Shown: positions 21,909 through 31,437, counted from the first letter of the stretch. The stretch is 64,000 nt of DNA from Acidimicrobiales bacterium (GCA_035533095.1 DATLUM010000011.1:1-64000); one strand, 5' to 3'. Program-made: numbers and translations. Notes: generated by a model from the letters alone, not told the origin.

Positions 21909-24900
21909 ATGCGTATCCCCTCCGACATGCCGCGCAGGCTGCCGCGTGCCTCGCGCCGGTCCCGGGTCATCGCCGCGATCGTCGTCGTGGTGCTGGTCGT
22001 GGTCGTCGCGTCGCTCAGCGGGATAGCGCGCTTCTGGACCGACTACCTCTGGTTCCAGTCGGTCGGTTTCACGTCGGTGTTCCGGGGCGTGCTCCTCACC
22101 AAGGTGCTGCTGGCCATCGTGTTCGTGGCGATCTTCTTCGTGCTGATGTGGGTGAACCTGGTCGTCGCCGACCGCTACGCGCCGTCGGACCTGGCGCTCG
22201 GCCAGAGCGACGAGCTCGTATCCCGTTACCGGGACCTCGTCATGCCCCGTGGCCGGATCGTCCGGATCGCGATTGCGCTGGTGTTCGCCCTGCTCGCGGG
22301 AATCGGGGCCAACCGCGAATGGAACAACTGGGACCTGCTCCGCTACCACGTCAGCTTCGGCATCAAGGACCCGCAGTTCCACAAGGACGTCGGTTTCTAC
22401 GTGTTCGAGCTGCCGTTCATCAAGTTCCTCATCGGTTGGACGTTCGAGGCACTGGCGATCATCCTCGTGGTCACTGCCGTCGCCCACTACCTCAACGGCG
22501 GCATCCACGTGCAGGGGGGCCAGCGCCGGGTGACCGCGGCGGTCAAGACCCACCTGTCCGTACTGCTCGGCGTGCTCGCTCTCGTGAAAGGGGTCGACTA
22601 CTACTTCCAGCGTCTCGAGCTGGTGCTGAGCCGCGACCACGTGGTCAACGGCGCGACCGCCACGAACGTGCACGCCGACCTGCCGGCGCGGACCCTTCTC
22701 ATCGCGATCGCAGCCATCGCAGCGGCGCTATTCCTGATCAACATCCGCCAGCGGGGCTGGACCTTGCCCACCGTCGCTGTCGCCCTGTGGTTCCTCGTCT
22801 ACGTGCTCGTCGGCGCCGCGTACCCCGCCCTGTACCAGGCGCTGCGTGTCAGCCCGTCCGAGCTGACCAAGGAGGCGCCCTACATCCAGCGCAACATCAG
22901 CGCGACGCGTGCGGCGTACGGGCTGAACAACGTAAAGGTGGACACCGGCTACAACTACTCGCCGACGGTGACCCAGGCCGAGATCCAGGGCAACACTACT
23001 CAGGAGCAGGCGAACCAGCAGACCCTCGCCAACGTCAGGCTGCTCGACCCTTCGGTCAACCTCAAGAACACGTTCGACAAGTACCAAGCGCAGCGCGCCT
23101 ACTACCAGTTCAACGACCTCGACCTGGACCGCTACCTCCTCGACCCCACCGGATCGGGCAACCCGCAGCTGACCGCCACCATCGCGTCGGTGCGCGAGCT
23201 CAACTCGTCGGTCCCGTCGGGGTTCGTCAACCAGCACCTGGAATACACCCACGGGTACGGAGCAGTCGTCGCTCCCATCAGCCAGAGCGGCGTCAACGCT
23301 GACGGGACGCCGAACTTCTCGCTGTCGGAGCTGCCCCCGCAAGGCGACCCCACCCTGTCGACCAACGGATCGGAGATCTACTACGGCGTCGGCACCGACA
23401 CCGGCGGCTATGTCATTGCCGCCTCGAAGACGGCCGAGCTGGACTACGAGAGCAAGAACAACGTCCAGGTGACATCGCGCTACACCGGCCGCGGTGGTGT
23501 GACAGCAGGGGGCATCATCCGCCGAGCCGCCTTCGCCCTGCGATTCCGGGATGCCAACTTCGTCCTCTCCGGCCAGATCACACCCTCGTCGCGGGTGATG
23601 TACATCCGCAACATCAACGACAGGGTCCGCAAGGCCGCCCCGTTCCTCAAGTACGACGCCGACCCCTACGCCGTGATCGTCGACAAGCAGGTCTACTGGG
23701 TCGTGGACGCGTACACGACGACCGACAACTACCCCTACTCGCAGAACGCCAACACCGACCGGGTGCCGGCCAACAGCGGGCTCTCGTCTTCGTTCAACTA
23801 CGTGCGAAACTCCGTGAAGGTGGTCGTCAGCGCCTTCGACGGTTCGATGCACTTCTTCGTCACCAACACCGACGACCCGATCATCAAGGTCTACGAACGG
23901 GCGTTCCCCGACCTGTTCACGCCCATATCCAAGGCGAACTCGATCATCCCCGGGATCGTCGACCATTTCCGCTACCCCGAGGACATCTTCAGGGTCCAGA
24001 CCAACATGTACGGGCGCTACCACCTCACCGACGCGAGCGGGTTCTACACCCAGGCGCAGTCATGGGCGGTCTCCCCGGATCCCGGCAGCGGCCAGCTCAC
24101 CCAGAACAGCCAGATCGGCCAAAGCGTCCTCGGAGCGAACGGCCAGCTCGGTCCGCCGCCCGTGGCGAGGTTGCAACCGCAGTACGTGCTCGCGCACCTG
24201 CCGGGGAAGACCCAGCAGAGCTTCATGATGCTGACACCGTACGTGCCGTACTCATCGTCGACAGAACGGCAGAACCTCACGGCCTTCATGACCGCGTCGT
24301 CGGACCCGAGCGACTACGGAACGCTCCGGTTGTTCGTGACCCCTGCAGGCCAGAACGTTGACGGCCCGGCGCTCATCGCGAACGCCATCAGGTCGAACGT
24401 GTCGATTTCGACAGAGCTGTCGTTCCTCAACCAGAACGGCTCGACCGTGGAGCTGGGCGAGGTGGCGATCGTGCCGATCGACCAGACCCTCCTGTATGTG
24501 CAGCCCGTCTACGTGGAGTCGTCGAGCAATCAGGTGCCGACGCTCAAAGACGTGATCGTCGTCTACAACCAGACCGCTTACCACAGCTCCAACGCGTCGC
24601 TCGACAACGCGCTTTGCCAGGTGACCAACCCTGACGGATCGCAGCCGTTCTCCAACTACTGCAACACCAGCGCGGCGAACGCCAAGCCGCTGGTGACCCC
24701 GAGCACCCCCGGCAGCACCAACCCGAGCTCCCCGACCACGACCACCCCGCCGTCAAGCGGGTCGCCAACCGTAGCCTCGTTGCTCGCACAGGCTCAGACG
24801 TCTCTCAACGCCGCGAATTCCGCCCTGAAGAACGGTGATCTGGCGACCTACCAGGCGGACGTCAACCAGGCTCTTGCGGATATCAACAAAGCCGTGCAGC

Positions 24901-24923
24901 TCCAAAACTCGGGCGGCAAGTAG
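21909..24923 (+). CDS. UPF0182 family giant membrane protein
   Basis: Conserved actinobacterial membrane protein (COG1615) of 1004 residues and unknown function. The first about 310 residues hold roughly seven membrane helices, including the very typical FWTDYLWFQSVGFTSVF near residue 40. A large extracytoplasmic domain follows, with family blocks YIQRNISATRAAYGL, GDPTLSTNGSEIYYG, LKYDADPYAVIVD and VDAYTTTDNYPYS. The C-terminus is a Thr/Pro/Ser linker ending in a small helical region (LLAQAQTSLNAANSALK). Complete relative to the family (about 900-1000). A TAGGCT hexamer ends 10 bases before the ATG. Confidence 0.93.
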   Translation: MRIPSDMPRRLPRASRRSRVIAAIVVVVLVVVVASLSGIARFWTDYLWFQSVGFTSVFRGVLLTKVLLAIVFVAIFFVLMWVNLVVADRYAPSDLALGQSDELVSRYRDLVMPRGRIVRIAIALVFALLAGIGANREWNNWDLLRYHVSFGIKDPQFHKDVGFYVFELPFIKFLIGWTFEALAIILVVTAVAHYLNGGIHVQGGQRRVTAAVKTHLSVLLGVLALVKGVDYYFQRLELVLSRDHVVNGATATNVHADLPARTLLIAIAAIAAALFLINIRQRGWTLPTVAVALWFLVYVLVGAAYPALYQALRVSPSELTKEAPYIQRNISATRAAYGLNNVKVDTGYNYSPTVTQAEIQGNTTQEQANQQTLANVRLLDPSVNLKNTFDKYQAQRAYYQFNDLDLDRYLLDPTGSGNPQLTATIASVRELNSSVPSGFVNQHLEYTHGYGAVVAPISQSGVNADGTPNFSLSELPPQGDPTLSTNGSEIYYGVGTDTGGYVIAASKTAELDYESKNNVQVTSRYTGRGGVTAGGIIRRAAFALRFRDANFVLSGQITPSSRVMYIRNINDRVRKAAPFLKYDADPYAVIVDKQVYWVVDAYTTTDNYPYSQNANTDRVPANSGLSSSFNYVRNSVKVVVSAFDGSMHFFVTNTDDPIIKVYERAFPDLFTPISKANSIIPGIVDHFRYPEDIFRVQTNMYGRYHLTDASGFYTQAQSWAVSPDPGSGQLTQNSQIGQSVLGANGQLGPPPVARLQPQYVLAHLPGKTQQSFMMLTPYVPYSSSTERQNLTAFMTASSDPSDYGTLRLFVTPAGQNVDGPALIANAIRSNVSISTELSFLNQNGSTVELGEVAIVPIDQTLLYVQPVYVESSSNQVPTLKDVIVVYNQTAYHSSNASLDNALCQVTNPDGSQPFSNYCNTSAANAKPLVTPSTPGSTNPSSPTTTTPPSSGSPTVASLLAQAQTSLNAANSALKNGDLATYQADVNQALADINKAVQLQNSGGK

Positions 24924-24934
24924 TCAGCCTGCGA

Positions 24935-25585
24935 TCACCCGGCGGCATTGCGGGACCGGTCGGGCGGCGCCCACTCCATCTCGGGGCCGCCCAGGCGCGC
25001 CCAGCGGATCGACGCGCTGATCCTCGGCCCCGCCCCCGAGGCGACCTTAGGGACGGCGTGCTCCCAGCCCAGCTGGCACGAACCGCCCATCACGAGCAGG
25101 TCACCCGACGCCGGCCGTATGTCGATCGAGCGCCCGCCGCCGGCGGGGCGCAGCAGGAACGGGCGCTCCGCTCCGAGGGTGACTATCGCGACCAGGGTGT
25201 CGTCGAGGTGGCGCAACTCCCGGTCAGAGTGAAAGGCGACGCTGTCGCGCCCGTCGCGGTAGTAGTTGAGACCCATCGCGGCGAACCGCACCCGGTAGCG
25301 CCGGCCGACGGCCACGCGGAACCAGGCCAGCGCCTCGTCGGGCAGGGCCTCCCCTGAGCGGTACCAGCGACTCAGCCGCGGCTCGTCGACGACACGGTCG
25401 TACATGCGCCGGCGGTGATGCCTCCAGTCCACTGTGGATGCCAGCCGCCCCATGAGGTCGTCCGCCCCGCCGAGCCAGTCCCTCGCGACGTCGACCCAGG
25501 CGCCGCCACCGAGGTCGATCCGCTCGAACACCGGTGAAGGCCTGACCCCGACAGGGCCGCTGGCGAACAGGCTCCCCTGGAGCAT
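24935..25585 (-). CDS. AlkB-like 2-oxoglutarate/Fe(II) dioxygenase
   Basis: Alkylated-DNA repair-type dioxygenase of 216 residues. The iron ligands are visible as HxD in AFHSDRE and the distal His in WEHAVPK; the 2-oxoglutarate arginine is in RISASIRW. NYYRDGRDSVAFHSD and the closing block are typical of the AlkB/ALKBH2-3 branch. Substrate (alkylated DNA or RNA) is inferred from the family. It starts 9 bases after the L-2-hydroxyglutarate oxidase gene on the same strand, but TAACCT 6 bases before the ATG, made from that gene's stop codon, suggests its own leaderless promoter. Confidence 0.88.
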   Translation of the reverse strand: MLQGSLFASGPVGVRPSPVFERIDLGGGAWVDVARDWLGGADDLMGRLASTVDWRHHRRRMYDRVVDEPRLSRWYRSGEALPDEALAWFRVAVGRRYRVRFAAMGLNYYRDGRDSVAFHSDRELRHLDDTLVAIVTLGAERPFLLRPAGGGRSIDIRPASGDLLVMGGSCQLGWEHAVPKVASGAGPRISASIRWARLGGPEMEWAPPDRSRNAAG

Positions 25586-25591
25586 GCGCCC

Positions 25592-25597
25592 AGGTTA
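25592..25597 (-). promoter_or_regulatory. -10 hexamer TAACCT overlapping the lhgO stop codon
   Basis: On the minus strand the lhgO stop TAA is the first half of TAACCT, which ends 6 bases before the alkB-like ATG (25585). Confidence 0.45.
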
Positions 25598-26761
25598 GCC
25601 GAACAGGTGTTCGGTCACCACCTCGGCTATGGCCAGGGAGGAGGTCGCCGCCGGCGACGGGGCGTTGCGGACCGTGACGACCGCCCCGGAGCCGCCGATG
25701 CGGAAGTCGTCGACCAGAGACCCGTCGCGGTCCACCGCCTGCGCGCGCACCCCCGCCGCCGCCGCCACGAGGTCCTCGGGCCGAAGCTCGGGCACCAACC
25801 TCTGCGCCGCCGACACGAATGCCCGTTTGGAGAAAGACCCTCGCATCTCCGCCAGGCCGGGCCGCCAGTGCTTGCGCGCCATCGCGCGGAAGCCGGGATC
25901 GCCGATCGAGCGCGAGAGGTAGCTCAGCGAAACATCGCGGCGGCGGTAGCCCTCCCGCGCGAATGCGAGCACCGCGTTCGGCCCGACGTCGACGCTTCCG
26001 TCGACCCGGCGCGTGAAGTGCACCCCCAGAAACGGGTAGGCCGGGTCCGGCACTGGGTAGAGGAGACCCCGCACCAGGTCGCGCCGGCCCGGGAGCAGCT
26101 GCCAGTACTCGCCTCTGAACGCGACGATCGCCGGCCCGTCGGTGTCGCCGGCGAGCGCGGCGACCCGATCGGACTGCAGGCCGGCGCAGACCACCACCTT
26201 GTCCACCTGGATCTCACCGCCGGATCCGGTGACGGTCACGCCGCCGCCCGCCGGCACGAAACCGGTCACCTCGAACCCGAGGCGGACATCGAGGTCGCCG
26301 GCCAGTGAGCGCGCGACCTCCTCGAAGTCGACGATGGCAGTGCGCGGCGAGTGCAGGGCGGCGACGCCACACGCGTGGGGCTCGACCTGCTCCAGCGCGC
26401 CAGGGCCGAGCCAGCGGAGGTCCGGGACCGCGTTGGCGGTCGCTCGCGCCTCGAGCTGGCGCAGCGCCGGGATCTCGCTCCCGTCGCGGGCCACGACCAC
26501 CTTGCCGCACTCGACGTAGGTGATCGCGTGCGCCTCGCAGTACTCCTTCAGCAGGGCGCGGCCGCGTGAGCACAGTTGAGCCTTGAGAGATCCCGGCGCG
26601 TAGTAGATGCCCGCGTGCACAACGCCCGAGTTGTGCGAGGTCTGGTGGCGCGCCACCGCGCCCTCTTTTTCCAGGACCACCACCTCGTACCCCCGCCGGC
26701 TGATCTCCCGGGCGGTCGCCAACCCGACGATCCCCGCCCCCACAACCGCGCAGCGATCCAT
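25595..26761 (-). CDS. lhgO: L-2-hydroxyglutarate oxidase/dehydrogenase
   Basis: FAD enzyme that converts L-2-hydroxyglutarate to 2-oxoglutarate and passes electrons to the respiratory chain. The 388 residues begin with the FAD-binding motif CAVVGAGIVGLATAREI and show the LhgO signature HQTSHNSGVVHAGIYYAPGSLKA near residue 40-62, then FRGEYWQLLP, LLYPVPDPAYPFLGVHFTR and VGPNAVLAF. The ATG at 26761 fits the Rossmann start; the earlier frame would overlap the divergent nucleotidyltransferase gene, whose start is only 9 bases away. The neighbouring AlkB enzyme uses 2-oxoglutarate, a possible metabolic link. Confidence 0.9.
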   Translation of the reverse strand: MDRCAVVGAGIVGLATAREISRRGYEVVVLEKEGAVARHQTSHNSGVVHAGIYYAPGSLKAQLCSRGRALLKEYCEAHAITYVECGKVVVARDGSEIPALRQLEARATANAVPDLRWLGPGALEQVEPHACGVAALHSPRTAIVDFEEVARSLAGDLDVRLGFEVTGFVPAGGGVTVTGSGGEIQVDKVVVCAGLQSDRVAALAGDTDGPAIVAFRGEYWQLLPGRRDLVRGLLYPVPDPAYPFLGVHFTRRVDGSVDVGPNAVLAFAREGYRRRDVSLSYLSRSIGDPGFRAMARKHWRPGLAEMRGSFSKRAFVSAAQRLVPELRPEDLVAAAAGVRAQAVDRDGSLVDDFRIGGSGAVVTVRNAPSPAATSSLAIAEVVTEHLFG

Positions 26762-26770
26762 ACTGGACCC

Positions 26771-27484
26771 ATGATGCCCCAGGTGGTGGCGGGGCCCGTC
26801 GACGCCTACGTCGACCTGCTCCGGCGAGAGCAAGGCGGTTCGGTGGCGGCGGTCTACGCGGTCGGCTCCCTCGCGCTCGGCGATTTCAGCCAGCGGCAGA
26901 GCAACGTCGACCTGGTGGTGGTAGCCGACTCACTCCCCGATGCCGACAAGGCCTCGAGGTTGCACCGGGCGGAGAAAGCGATGGCCCGCGCCGGGCGAAC
27001 TGCCGTCGTGTGGCACACCACCTGGGAGGAGGTGTCGGGCGGCCCCCGCGCGGTCACGCGGCCGTCTCAGCTGGCGACGCCACTGACCTGGGCGATCCTG
27101 CGCAACGATCCGATGCCGCTGTTCGGTCCCGACTGGCCGGTCGTCTGGGAGGACGCGGCCGTGCTGCGCGCCTGGGCGCTCGACCGGCTCGCCGCCATCG
27201 CATCGGGCAAGAAGGGCCTGCTGGTCCTGCGCCGCGACGTCACCCCCCTGGTCCTCGAGACAGCGCGGCTCGCCCAGGTTGCCATCACCGGGCGGGTCCT
27301 GTCGAAGACCGAAGCGGGTGAGTCGGCGGCGAGCTTGGTCGCAACCAGCCACCGGCGCGTCCTCGTCGACTCCGCCGGCTACAGGCAGGGCGCGCAGACT
27401 TCGATGTACTGGGGTCCTTTCGAGCGCAAGTACGACGCGCTCGCCGTCATCGACGAACTGGTTGGCGCCGCGCGGTCTGTCTAG
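26771..27484 (+). CDS. Nucleotidyltransferase-domain protein
   Basis: Protein of 237 residues with an N-terminal nucleotidyltransferase core: AVGSLALGDFSQRQSNVDLVVV at about residues 29-50 corresponds to GSxxxGxxxxxSDxDL of the polymerase-beta superfamily, with Asn in place of the first metal Asp. The downstream helical domain (LVLRRDVTPLVLETARLAQVAITG) resembles that of aminoglycoside adenylyltransferase-like proteins. The Asn change at a metal position makes catalysis uncertain. The substrate is unknown; resistance should not be assumed. It is divergent from lhgO and convergent with the D-threonine aldolase-type gene. Confidence 0.7.
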   Translation: MMPQVVAGPVDAYVDLLRREQGGSVAAVYAVGSLALGDFSQRQSNVDLVVVADSLPDADKASRLHRAEKAMARAGRTAVVWHTTWEEVSGGPRAVTRPSQLATPLTWAILRNDPMPLFGPDWPVVWEDAAVLRAWALDRLAAIASGKKGLLVLRRDVTPLVLETARLAQVAITGRVLSKTEAGESAASLVATSHRRVLVDSAGYRQGAQTSMYWGPFERKYDALAVIDELVGAARSV

Positions 27485-27496
27485 AACGCAAGCGCG

Positions 27497-28513
27497 TCAC
27501 CAGCCGCGCATGTCGACCGGCCACACCTCTTCCACCTTGTTCGTCCCCGGGTCGTACACGTGCAGGTACTCGTGGTACGCCACGGTCGGGTCGACGTGCG
27601 CCGGCACTACCTGGACGCGGTCGCCGACCCTCGGGAGCGAGCCGCCCTCCGGCGGCGAGAACGTGATGTGCTCGTCGGAGCAGAACCACACCAGCGACCC
27701 GTCGGCCATGGAAGGGTTGCCGTGGTCCATCCCGAGCGCCTTGAGCCCGCAATCGGCCACGGCCCAACCCGCATGGTTGACGGAGATCACGGTGGCGATG
27801 ACCGTGAGCGCGTTCGCGAACGGCAGGCCGAGAGCGGCGTACGCCGTGTCCATGAGCGCATAGGAGCCCGCTTGGATCTCGTTGGCAACCCTGTTGATGT
27901 CGTAGCTCCCGGTGCCTCCGGCGGACACGATGTCGCCGCCAACCTGCGCGTGCGCCTTGGCGAGGACGCCCATCGCTTCCTCGACCTGGCGGGTCCGCTC
28001 CGCTCGGTCGGCAAGCCCCACCGCGTGGCCCTCGTATCCCATCACACCGCGCACCTCGAGGCCCGCGGCGCGCGCCGCATCGGCCAGCTTGGCGGCGCTG
28101 TCGGGGTCGCAGCCGCAGCGGGGGAGGCCGACGTTGACGTCGATGAGAACCTCGCGGACACCGGCCCGCTTCGCCGCGTCGACTGTCTCGTCGGAGTCCA
28201 CGGCGACGGTGACCCGAGCGCCGTTCCGGACGAGGGGGGACAGCCGTGAGGCGTCGACAACCTCGTTGGCGAGCAGGAGGTCCTCGCCGAGACCGGCCGC
28301 AGCCATCGCCTCCATCTCTTTGATCGTCGCCGCGCAGAACGTGCGGTGACCTGCCTCCGCCTGACGTCGTGCGAGCTCGGTGCACTTGTGGGCCTTCACG
28401 TGCGGCCTCAGCCTTGCGCCGGGAAGAGCCCAGGACATCGTTGCGATGTTGGACTTGAAGGCGCCGGCGTCCACGAGCAGCGCCGGGGTCTGGAGGTCTT
28501 CGACGGCTGGCAT
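27497..28513 (-). CDS. D-threonine aldolase / D-serine dehydratase-type PLP enzyme
   Basis: Fold-type III PLP enzyme of 338 residues. The N-terminal alanine-racemase-like barrel begins DLQTPALLVDAGAFKSNI; the PLP lysine lies in RPHVKAHKC. The C-terminal domain carries PAHVDPTVAYHEYLHVYD, the metal-binding end typical of D-threonine aldolase and related enzymes. It probably cleaves or dehydrates a D-3-hydroxyamino acid. The ATG at 28513 (MPAVEDLQTP) is chosen over the upstream TTG; TAGGGT ends 8 bases before it. It is divergent from the DUF885 gene. Confidence 0.85.
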   Translation of the reverse strand: MPAVEDLQTPALLVDAGAFKSNIATMSWALPGARLRPHVKAHKCTELARRQAEAGHRTFCAATIKEMEAMAAAGLGEDLLLANEVVDASRLSPLVRNGARVTVAVDSDETVDAAKRAGVREVLIDVNVGLPRCGCDPDSAAKLADAARAAGLEVRGVMGYEGHAVGLADRAERTRQVEEAMGVLAKAHAQVGGDIVSAGGTGSYDINRVANEIQAGSYALMDTAYAALGLPFANALTVIATVISVNHAGWAVADCGLKALGMDHGNPSMADGSLVWFCSDEHITFSPPEGGSLPRVGDRVQVVPAHVDPTVAYHEYLHVYDPGTNKVEEVWPVDMRGW

Positions 28514-28521
28514 CTCGGCCA

Positions 28522-28527
28522 ACCCTA
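28522..28527 (-). promoter_or_regulatory. -10 hexamer TAGGGT for the D-threonine aldolase-type gene
   Basis: On the minus strand TAGGGT ends 8 bases before the ATG at 28513. It is flanked by two copies of GGTTGGCCG, one on each side. Confidence 0.4.
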
Positions 28528-28609
28528 TCCCGGCCAACCTGCGGTCGCCCCTGGTTGATTGATGCCCGCCCCGGCCTTATCGTTCCCTCTTCGTGGGAGG
28601 TGGGCGTTC

Positions 28610-30256
28610 GTGACGGTCGCGGAGGTGTCGGAGCGCCACGTACGGGAGATGGCACGCCTCAACCCGATCTGGGCGGTGTTCGCCGGCATCGAGGCCCCGG
28701 CCGCTCTGACCGACTACTCGCCCGCCGGCTCCGACGCCCGGGCGGATCTGATGCGCTCGACCCTTCGCGAGCTCGCGTCCGCCGATCCCGTCGACGAGAA
28801 GGGGAGGCTCGGACGGCTGTTCCTGGCCGAGCAGTTGCAAGGTTCGCTGGCACTGCATGACGCGGGCGAGGAGGATCGCCAGGTGAGCGCGCTGGCGGGG
28901 CCGCAGGCCGCGATCCGCCAGTCGTTTGACCTATTGCCGAAAGGCTCCGACGATGACTGGGAAGGCGTGCTCGAGAGGCTGCTCCTCGTGCCCGGCGCGC
29001 TCGATGGGTACAGGACGATGCTCGGCCAGGGCATGGCCGCGGGGCGTGTGGCTTCCCAGCGTTCGGTGAGATCGGTGGCCCACCAGTGCGCGACCTGGTC
29101 TGCTAACGGCTGGTTCTCGTCGATGGCCGCTGCGTACGGCGACGGTCCGTTGTCGGCGCGGCTGCAGGGCGCGGCGGGACCGGCCGACGCAGCGTACTTT
29201 CAGCTGGGACAGTGGCTGCGCGACGAGTACCTCGCCGCCGCGGCCGAGAGATACGGGGTGGGGGAGGAGCGCTACCGCGTCTGGGCGCGCTACAGCCTCG
29301 GGGCGGAGCTCGACGTCGAGGACGCCTACCGCTGGGGATGGGAGGAGCTCGGCCGCCTGGAGGCGGAGAAGGCGGTTGAGGCTGACCGCGTCGTCCCCGG
29401 AGCGAGCTACCGCGAGGTGGTGGAGATGCTGGGCGAGGACCGCTCCCGCGGCATCGAGGGAGTGGACGCGTGGAAGATTTGGTTGCAGGATCTCACCGAC
29501 CGGACGATCGAGTCGTTGGATGGGGTGCACTTCGACATCGCAGAGCCGTTGCGCCGCTGCGAGGTCGGGATACCCCCGGAGGGAAGCGCGGCCGCGCCTC
29601 ACTACACCCCTCCCGGTGACGGCTTCGTGCGTCCGGGGCGGATCTGGTTCCCGACGATCGGGCGGACGTGGTTCACGACGTGGGACCTGCCGAGCATCGT
29701 CTTCCACGAGGCGGTTCCGGGCCACCACCTGCAGGTCGGCGCTGTGCGGATGATGGAGCTGACCCGCGCCCAGAAGCTCGGGTTCAATTCCGCCCACGGC
29801 GAGGGGTGGGCGTTGTACGCGGAGCGGTTCATGGACGAGATCGGCGGGTTCGACAAGCCGGAGTACCGGCTGGGGTTCCTGTCGATGCAGGCGTTCAGGG
29901 CGGCGCGGGTGGTCGTTGACATCGGGCTGCACACTTCGCGCCGCATCCCGCCCGACTGGCCGGGGGTGGGTGCCGGTTCGCAGTGGAACTACGAGATCGC
30001 CGTGGATTTCATAGAGGCGGCGTCGGGCCAGAACCGCGGCATGTGCTCGAGCGAGATCGACCGCTATCTCTCGATGCCGGCACAGGCCACCTGCTACAAG
30101 CTGGGGGAGAGGAGCTGGCTCGCGGGACGAGACCAGGCGCGGCGAGCCGCAGGCTCCAGGTTCGACCTGAAGCGTTGGCACACGGCGGCCCTCGGTCTCG
30201 GACCTCTCGGCCTCGACGCTTTGGAGAGGGAGCTGGCGAGCCTCGCCGGCGAGTGA
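28610..30256 (+). CDS. DUF885 family metallopeptidase-like protein
   Basis: Protein of 548 residues of the DUF885 family, which is related to M32/M3-type zinc peptidases. The metal motif HEAVPGHH lies in IVFHEAVPGHHLQVG at about residue 365, with EGWALYAERFMDEIG downstream as the expected glutamate ligand region. No signal peptide is seen, so it should act in the cytoplasm. The GTG at 28610 (VTVAEVSERH) is chosen because GGGAGG lies 9 bases upstream and the preceding in-frame codons run through the promoter region. The P-loop kinase gene follows 18 bases later. Confidence 0.88.
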   Translation: MTVAEVSERHVREMARLNPIWAVFAGIEAPAALTDYSPAGSDARADLMRSTLRELASADPVDEKGRLGRLFLAEQLQGSLALHDAGEEDRQVSALAGPQAAIRQSFDLLPKGSDDDWEGVLERLLLVPGALDGYRTMLGQGMAAGRVASQRSVRSVAHQCATWSANGWFSSMAAAYGDGPLSARLQGAAGPADAAYFQLGQWLRDEYLAAAAERYGVGEERYRVWARYSLGAELDVEDAYRWGWEELGRLEAEKAVEADRVVPGASYREVVEMLGEDRSRGIEGVDAWKIWLQDLTDRTIESLDGVHFDIAEPLRRCEVGIPPEGSAAAPHYTPPGDGFVRPGRIWFPTIGRTWFTTWDLPSIVFHEAVPGHHLQVGAVRMMELTRAQKLGFNSAHGEGWALYAERFMDEIGGFDKPEYRLGFLSMQAFRAARVVVDIGLHTSRRIPPDWPGVGAGSQWNYEIAVDFIEAASGQNRGMCSSEIDRYLSMPAQATCYKLGERSWLAGRDQARRAAGSRFDLKRWHTAALGLGPLGLDALERELASLAGE

Positions 30257-30274
30257 ACGTCCGGGTTTCATTGC

Positions 30275-30802
30275 ATGCGTCGTGTATGGGTAGTGGGAAA
30301 CTCGGGTTCGGGCAAGACCACCCTCGCTCGCGCGCTGGCATCGAAGCTCGGCGCTCCACACGTGGAGCTCGACTCCATCTACCACCAGTCGGGTTGGACA
30401 GCGCTTCCTGACGACGAGTTCCGGTCGCGCATCGCCGAGATCGTCGCAGGGGACACGTGGGTGGTGGACGGCAACTACTACTCGCGTCTGGGCCAGGCTT
30501 CTCTGGGCCGCGCCGACACGGTCGTGTGGATCGACTTCCCCCGCTCTGTGGTGATGCGCCAGCTCTTTCGCCGGACGCTGTGGCGTGGCCTGATGCGCAA
30601 GGAGCTGTGGAACGGCAACCGCGAGAGCCTCAAGAACCTCCTGCGGCGCGACCCCGAGAAGTCGATACTGCGGTGGGCCTGGACTCAGCATTCGGCGTAC
30701 AAGGCGCGATACGACGAGGCCATCACCGGCGGGGCGTGGGACAAGCTCACCGTCGTGAGGTTGCGCTCGCCGGCGGAGGTGCGGGACTTCCTTGCCAGCT
30801 GA
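30275..30802 (+). CDS. Small P-loop nucleotide kinase-like protein (FlaR/adenylate-kinase-like)
   Basis: Protein of 175 residues with a Walker A loop GNSGSGKTT at residues 8-16, ELDSIYHQSGW after strand 2 and VVWIDFPRSVVMRQLFRRT, all typical of the DNA-topology-modulation (FlaR) type of small kinases. The conserved R-rich lid region (RRTLWRGLMRKELWNGNRESLKNLLR) fits too. The true substrate of this family is not settled. It follows the DUF885 gene on the same strand and is convergent with a GNAT gene. Confidence 0.85.
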   Translation: MRRVWVVGNSGSGKTTLARALASKLGAPHVELDSIYHQSGWTALPDDEFRSRIAEIVAGDTWVVDGNYYSRLGQASLGRADTVVWIDFPRSVVMRQLFRRTLWRGLMRKELWNGNRESLKNLLRRDPEKSILRWAWTQHSAYKARYDEAITGGAWDKLTVVRLRSPAEVRDFLAS

Positions 30803-30816
30803 GGAGTACCGACGGG

Positions 30817-31365
30817 CTAGCTGAGGAGGATCGAGGGGTCGTCCCAGACATAGAGATGGCCTCTTGGCGAGCCGTTGAGCCGGCTGGCGAGGCCTCCGGG
30901 TGCCGACACGAAGGACGCCTCGACGAACCTGCCGCCGCGGGCCTGGTAGAAGGCTCGAGCGTTGGTGTTCTGCTCCAGGACATACAGGTGGAGCAGCTGG
31001 TGGTGCCGCAAGGCCTGGCTGGCAGCCTCGGCGATCAGCCGTGTGCCTATGCCGGACCTCTTCAGGCCGTGCGCTACATGGAGGTTGTCGAGGAGGCAAC
31101 CCCACTTCGGGTCAGCGTCGAAGGCGAGGTGCGCGAAGCCGGCGAGGTCGGTGCTGCCGGCGGCTTGGGCCACGAAGGTCGCCGTACCACCGCTGTCGCG
31201 GTTCAGCCGTTCGGACCACACCGTTTCGCGGTCGGCGAGGACGTCACCGTCGAGGAACTCGTCGGAGTAGGCCCCGCGATAGTTGCGGCGCCAGCTGTCC
31301 GCGTGCAGCGCGCCTATGGCTCCGGCGTCGTCGCAGGTAGCGGTTCGGATGGCTACTTCGACCAT
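30817..31365 (-). CDS. GNAT-family N-acetyltransferase
   Basis: Acetyl-CoA-dependent acyltransferase of 182 residues. The N-terminus IRTATCDDAGAIGALHADSWRRNYRG is a usual GNAT opening; motif A is seen in LHVAHGLKRSGIGTRLIAEA, and NTNARAFYQARGGRFVE is the motif B region. The ATG at 31365 (MVEVAIRT) is preferred to the GTG three codons upstream. The acceptor substrate cannot be read from sequence. It lies downstream of the iclR gene start region but on the same strand as iclR with a 72-base gap. Confidence 0.85.
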   Translation of the reverse strand: MVEVAIRTATCDDAGAIGALHADSWRRNYRGAYSDEFLDGDVLADRETVWSERLNRDSGGTATFVAQAAGSTDLAGFAHLAFDADPKWGCLLDNLHVAHGLKRSGIGTRLIAEAASQALRHHQLLHLYVLEQNTNARAFYQARGGRFVEASFVSAPGGLASRLNGSPRGHLYVWDDPSILLS

Positions 31366-31437
31366 GGCTGGCACGCACGCGACGGTAACGACGGCGGGCT
31401 CAGCCGGCGAGCGAATAACTCGAGGAAGTCGTGGCGG

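Noticed and set aside
26771-27484. Aminoglycoside resistance gene
   Set aside because: Only the general nucleotidyltransferase core matches and one metal Asp is Asn; no support for a drug substrate.
30798-30828. Repeated AGCTGAGGAG at the kinase/GNAT junction as an attachment site
   Set aside because: Two 10-base copies in 31 bases with no mobile gene nearby; probably chance.
28931-31105. 724-codon minus-strand open frame opposite DUF885
   Set aside because: Antisense of the DUF885 and kinase genes; His/Arg/Pro-rich shadow translation, no motif, no ribosome site.
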